Positions 5,965 through 7,479 of a DNA stretch of 7,479 bases are shown piece after piece. The notes under the pieces are model-generated. The model was not told the DNA's origin. It saw only the letters and a program-made list of their open reading frames with translations, and ran no database searches. A program made the position numbers and the translations under genes. Within the stretch, counting starts at the first letter, position 1; each line of letters begins with the position of its first letter. Origin of the DNA: Campylobacterota bacterium (GTDB taxonomy: Bacteria > Campylobacterota > Campylobacteria > Campylobacterales > Sulfurimonadaceae); NCBI GenBank assembly GCA_013153755.1, contig JAADDU010000195.1, positions 1-7,479 on the forward strand, written 5' to 3'.

Positions 5965-6426
5965 TTTTATAACATTACTTACACCTTGGTGTAGGTTGTA
6001 ACTAGAAATCGGAAAATCAAGTGATTCATTTTCAAGATTTACATTGTTTTTACTAAGATAATCCCCTAAATCTTTTAAGTCTATATGTTTATATCTATTG
6101 CATCTATCATCGTCTAGCTTTGTTCTTAGTAATTTTTTTGCTGTATTTGATTTTTCTATACTAAAAGCTAATGTTTTTAAACTTACAAAATCAGCCCAAC
6201 TAAAAAATAACTCAGGTGTTAACTCTGTAACATATTTACCCTCAGGATTAAAAAGCATATCATCATCTCTAAGTGGAATTAAGATACTCAAAATCGCATT
6301 TGAAAAAGGTATAACCTTGTCTGTCCAAAATGGTGACTCATTTCTTGTTTTTAGCTCTGCATCTAAAGTGCTAAGTATTGCATCTAAAGTGCCATTTTTA
6401 AAAAGTGTATAACTCTCTTGTTTCAT
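5953..6426 (-). CDS. Uncharacterised 157-residue soluble protein
   Basis: No firm family assignment. The protein has no signal peptide and no convincing transmembrane helix, so it is probably cytoplasmic. It contains a 7-residue internal repeat near the N-terminus (TLDAILS followed by TLDAELK, 14-27). The stretch SPFWTDKVIPFSNAILSILI (32-51), followed by PLRDDD, faintly resembles the helical segment (aromatic-W, alternating hydrophobics, then L-R-D) of IcmO/DotL/TrbC-type coupling proteins of type IV secretion. That is recollection of a pattern, not an alignment, and no Walker motifs are present. The C-terminal part is mixed polar and hydrophobic (NLENESLDFPISSYNLHQG). The start at 6426 has a good AAAGAG ribosome binding site about 6 bases upstream. 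It is divergent from the DUF445 gene, and its 3' end overlaps the lipoprotein gene by 12 bases. Codon use resembles its neighbours, so I take it as a genuine gene. Confidence 0.75.
   Translation of the reverse strand: MKQESYTLFKNGTLDAILSTLDAELKTRNESPFWTDKVIPFSNAILSILIPLRDDDMLFNPEGKYVTELTPELFFSWADFVSLKTLAFSIEKSNTAKKLLRTKLDDDRCNRYKHIDLKDLGDYLSKNNVNLENESLDFPISSYNLHQGVSNVIKSLL
5977..5996. other. Perfectly spaced RNA hairpin with CUUG tetraloop
   Basis: On the plus strand ACTTACAC (5977-5984) pairs with GTGTAGGT (5989-5996) around the loop CTTG, giving 8 pairs with one G-U. C-CUUG-G is a known stable tetraloop context. It lies 13 bases after the lipoprotein stop codon and inside the last codons of the convergent orphan gene. 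No T tract follows on either strand, so it is not a classical intrinsic terminator. It could stabilise the lipoprotein mRNA's 3' end, or be a by-product of coding sequence. Confidence 0.35.
6358..6392. repeat. 14-bp direct repeat inside the orphan gene (21-base period)
   Basis: TGCATCTAAAGTGC occurs at 6358-6371 and 6379-6392, exactly 21 bases apart, so the copies are in the same reading frame and encode TLDA twice within seven-residue units. This looks like a small in-frame tandem duplication near the N-terminus of the 157-residue protein. Confidence 0.7.
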
Positions 6427-6473
6427 AAAAATCTCTTTTTTTATTTTATTTACGAAATGATACCTCTTTTTTG

Positions 6474-6479
6474 TATAAT
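6474..6479 (+). promoter_or_regulatory. Consensus -10 element for the DUF445 gene
   Basis: A perfect TATAAT lies at 6474-6479, preceded by a T-rich stretch, with no good -35 hexamer at the usual distance. The transcript would start near 6486, about 19 bases before the likely start codon, leaving room for the AAGGA ribosome binding site. A perfect -10 with a degenerate, T-rich upstream region fits Campylobacterota promoters. Confidence 0.55.
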
Positions 6480-6493
6480 CTTACTTTTAAAAT

Positions 6494-6498
6494 AAGGA
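6494..6498 (+). promoter_or_regulatory. Shine-Dalgarno AAGGA that decides the DUF445 start
   Basis: AAGGA at 6494-6498 lies 3 bases before the first GTG (6502) and 6 bases before the second GTG (6505). The usual spacing is about 5-8 bases, so it favours 6505. The ATG at 6500 is in another frame and stops after two codons. Confidence 0.6.
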
Positions 6499-6504
6499 TA
6501 TGTG

Positions 6505-7212
6505 GTGAAATTAAATAAAAGTTTAGTAACAAATATAATCGGTGTAGCACTTATAGCTTTATCATACTCACTCAAAGAATTTTCAGATGCACTGCTTTTT
6601 AGTGGACTTTTTGCCATCTCTGGGGCTATTACAAACCAACTAGCAATCCATATGCTTTTTGAAAAAGTACCTTTTCTTTATGGTTCTGGAGTTATCCCAG
6701 CAAGATTTGAAGCTTTTAAAGAAGCCATAAAAAATCTGATGATGGATGAGTTTTTTACAAAAGAACAACTCGACAATTTTTTCAAAAGTGAAGAAAAACA
6801 GATAAATTTAGAGCCTATCATAGAGCAAACAGATTTTTCTCCAGCATTTGATGCACTTAGTAAAACAGTGATGGAGTCACAGTTTGGTGGTATGCTTGGA
6901 ATGTTTGGTGGAGAGAGTGCTTTAGATGCACTAAGAGAGCCATTTTCACTTAAAATGAAAAGTGCTGTTATAAAGATAGTAAACTCTGATGCATTCAATC
7001 AAACACTACAAAATCACATGCAAAATTCATCTCTAAGTGATGATATGCTCGGCTCTATAGAGAGTGTAATAGATGCAAGACTAGAGCAACTAACTCCACA
7101 AATAGTAAAAGAGATAGTTCAAAAACTCATAAAAGAGCATCTTGATTGGTTAGTTGTTTGGGGTGGTGTTTTTGGTGGACTTATTGGATTAGTTAGTTCT
7201 TTCCTAGTTTAG
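6505..7212 (+). CDS. DUF445 family membrane protein
   Basis: This is a 235-residue membrane protein of the DUF445 family (YheB-like in Bacillus naming), whose molecular function is not established. Its N-terminal half carries the family hallmarks: SGAITNQLAIHMLFEKVP (39-56) and GSGVIPARFEAFKEAI (60-75). Hydrophobic segments lie at about 7-20 and 28-46, and a C-terminal helix at about 214-234 is rich in Gly (WGGVFGGLIGLVSSFLV). The middle is a long helical, soluble region with a glycine-rich FGGMLGMFGG (127-136). Two GTG codons are adjacent at the start; I choose 6505 because AAGGA at 6494-6498 is then 6 bases upstream, whereas 6502 leaves only 3. It has its own promoter (TATAAT at 6474) and is divergent from the orphan gene, so it is probably monocistronic. 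It is shorter than many DUF445 proteins, which often have a longer repeat-bearing middle. Confidence 0.88.
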   Translation: MKLNKSLVTNIIGVALIALSYSLKEFSDALLFSGLFAISGAITNQLAIHMLFEKVPFLYGSGVIPARFEAFKEAIKNLMMDEFFTKEQLDNFFKSEEKQINLEPIIEQTDFSPAFDALSKTVMESQFGGMLGMFGGESALDALREPFSLKMKSAVIKIVNSDAFNQTLQNHMQNSSLSDDMLGSIESVIDARLEQLTPQIVKEIVQKLIKEHLDWLVVWGGVFGGLIGLVSSFLV

Positions 7213-7230
7213 TCCTTATTTAAGGGCTTT
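7211..7230 (+). terminator. Possible weak intrinsic terminator after the DUF445 gene
   Basis: AGTCCTT (7211-7217) can pair with AAGGGCT (7222-7228) around an ATTT loop, giving 7 pairs with one G-U. It begins within the stop codon and is followed by only two T's before AAGG. The stem is reasonable but the U tract is poor, so termination would be inefficient if it occurs here. Confidence 0.4.
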
Positions 7231-7249
7231 AAGGTTTGTAATTCTAAAA

Positions 7250-7273
7250 TTTTACAACAATTTTTTACAACAA
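7250..7273. repeat. Tandem 11-bp repeat TTTTACAACAA
   Basis: TTTTACAACAA occurs at 7250-7260 and 7263-7273, with a period of 13 bases, in the 123-base gap between the convergent DUF445 gene and the gene at the right edge. No gene starts here, so a promoter role is unlikely. Function unknown. Confidence 0.5.
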
Positions 7274-7335
7274 ATGGTATAAAATCTGCTTATTTTTGAT
7301 AATATTTGCAAAATAATATTAACTTATTGATAACT

Positions 7336-7479
7336 CTACAATGAAAAATCAGTAATACAATTCATCATTAAATCTATATAACTATTACCATTGGGTAGTT
7401 TACTTTTATCTATAAAATTCTCTTTCTCATCTTTAGTATGCCAATTTAATCTATATATATTTTTATCTATCATATTCTC
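7336..7479 (-). CDS. 3' end of an unrecognised minus-strand gene (partial)
   Basis: From the right edge the minus strand is open for 47 codons before a TAG at 7338-7336. The residues read ENMIDKNIYRLNWHTKDEKE and continue to a C-terminus MNCITDFSL. The mix of W, H, G, P and charged residues looks like real protein rather than random AT-rich sequence. An internal ATG at 7473 could start a 45-residue protein, but the frame is still open at the edge with no visible ribosome binding site inside the window, so I treat it as the tail of a longer gene. No family is recognised. It converges with the DUF445 gene. Confidence 0.5.
   Translation of the reverse strand, partial: ENMIDKNIYRLNWHTKDEKENFIDKSKLPNGNSYIDLMMNCITDFSL

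Noticed and set aside
6098..6412. 104-codon plus-strand open frame
   Set aside because: It is antisense to the orphan gene, which has a good ribosome binding site and more natural protein composition. The serine-rich product is typical of an antisense shadow.
6678..6998. 106-codon minus-strand open frame
   Set aside because: It is antisense inside the DUF445 gene, whose family motifs cover this stretch. The product is serine-rich and looks non-natural.
7300..7321. Inverted repeat TAATATT...AATATTA
   Set aside because: The stem is made only of A-T pairs, with no T tract, in very AT-rich sequence. Chance is the simplest explanation.
1..7479. CRISPR array, insertion sequence, prophage, tRNA or rRNA
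   Set aside because: No spaced repeat array, transposase or integrase motif, cloverleaf or rRNA-like stretch was seen. The window is filled by ordinary chromosomal genes.

Overview
The window is an AT-rich chromosomal segment that most resembles a member of the Campylobacterota (epsilonproteobacteria, Sulfurimonas/Arcobacter type). The evidence is the low GC content, the linkage of a true HemN coproporphyrinogen dehydrogenase to a GlpC/GlcF-like CCG iron-sulfur protein (an arrangement I recall from Helicobacter and relatives), and the style of the response regulator, DUF2062, DUF1294 and DUF445 proteins. Genus assignment is inference. No rRNA, tRNA, CRISPR array or insertion sequence is visible.

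Layout: (1) At the left edge, 32 bases are the 5' end of a minus-strand gene with a good ribosome binding site; it starts like a ThiS-type protein. (2) A shared upstream region (33-133) leads to a plus-strand pair: an OmpR-type response regulator (134-880) and, 7 bases later, a DUF2062 membrane protein (888-1379). (3) Converging on these is a compact minus-strand operon, in transcription order hemN (5154-3787), a CCG/4Fe-4S oxidoreductase (3783-2485), lgt (2492-1656) and a DUF1294 membrane protein (1668-1366). Its genes overlap or are separated by at most 3 bases, and its tail overlaps the DUF2062 gene by 14 bases. (4) Divergent from hemN is a plus-strand coiled-coil lipoprotein with an added transmembrane helix (5260-5964). 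Its 3' end overlaps by 12 bases a convergent 157-residue orphan protein (6426-5953). (5) Divergent from that orphan is a DUF445 membrane protein (6505-7212), followed by a weak terminator. (6) The right edge carries the 3' end of an unrecognised minus-strand gene (7479-7336).

The assignable functions are housekeeping: oxygen-independent haem synthesis (HemN), an electron-transfer iron-sulfur protein probably coupled to it or to another dehydrogenase, and lipoprotein maturation (Lgt). Lgt would act on the predicted lipoprotein encoded just beyond hemN. The least explained parts are the dual-anchored coiled-coil lipoprotein, whose start has no Shine-Dalgarno sequence and may be leaderless, and the 157-residue orphan with a faint resemblance to type IV coupling proteins. 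I did not find a clear new defence or mobile system.
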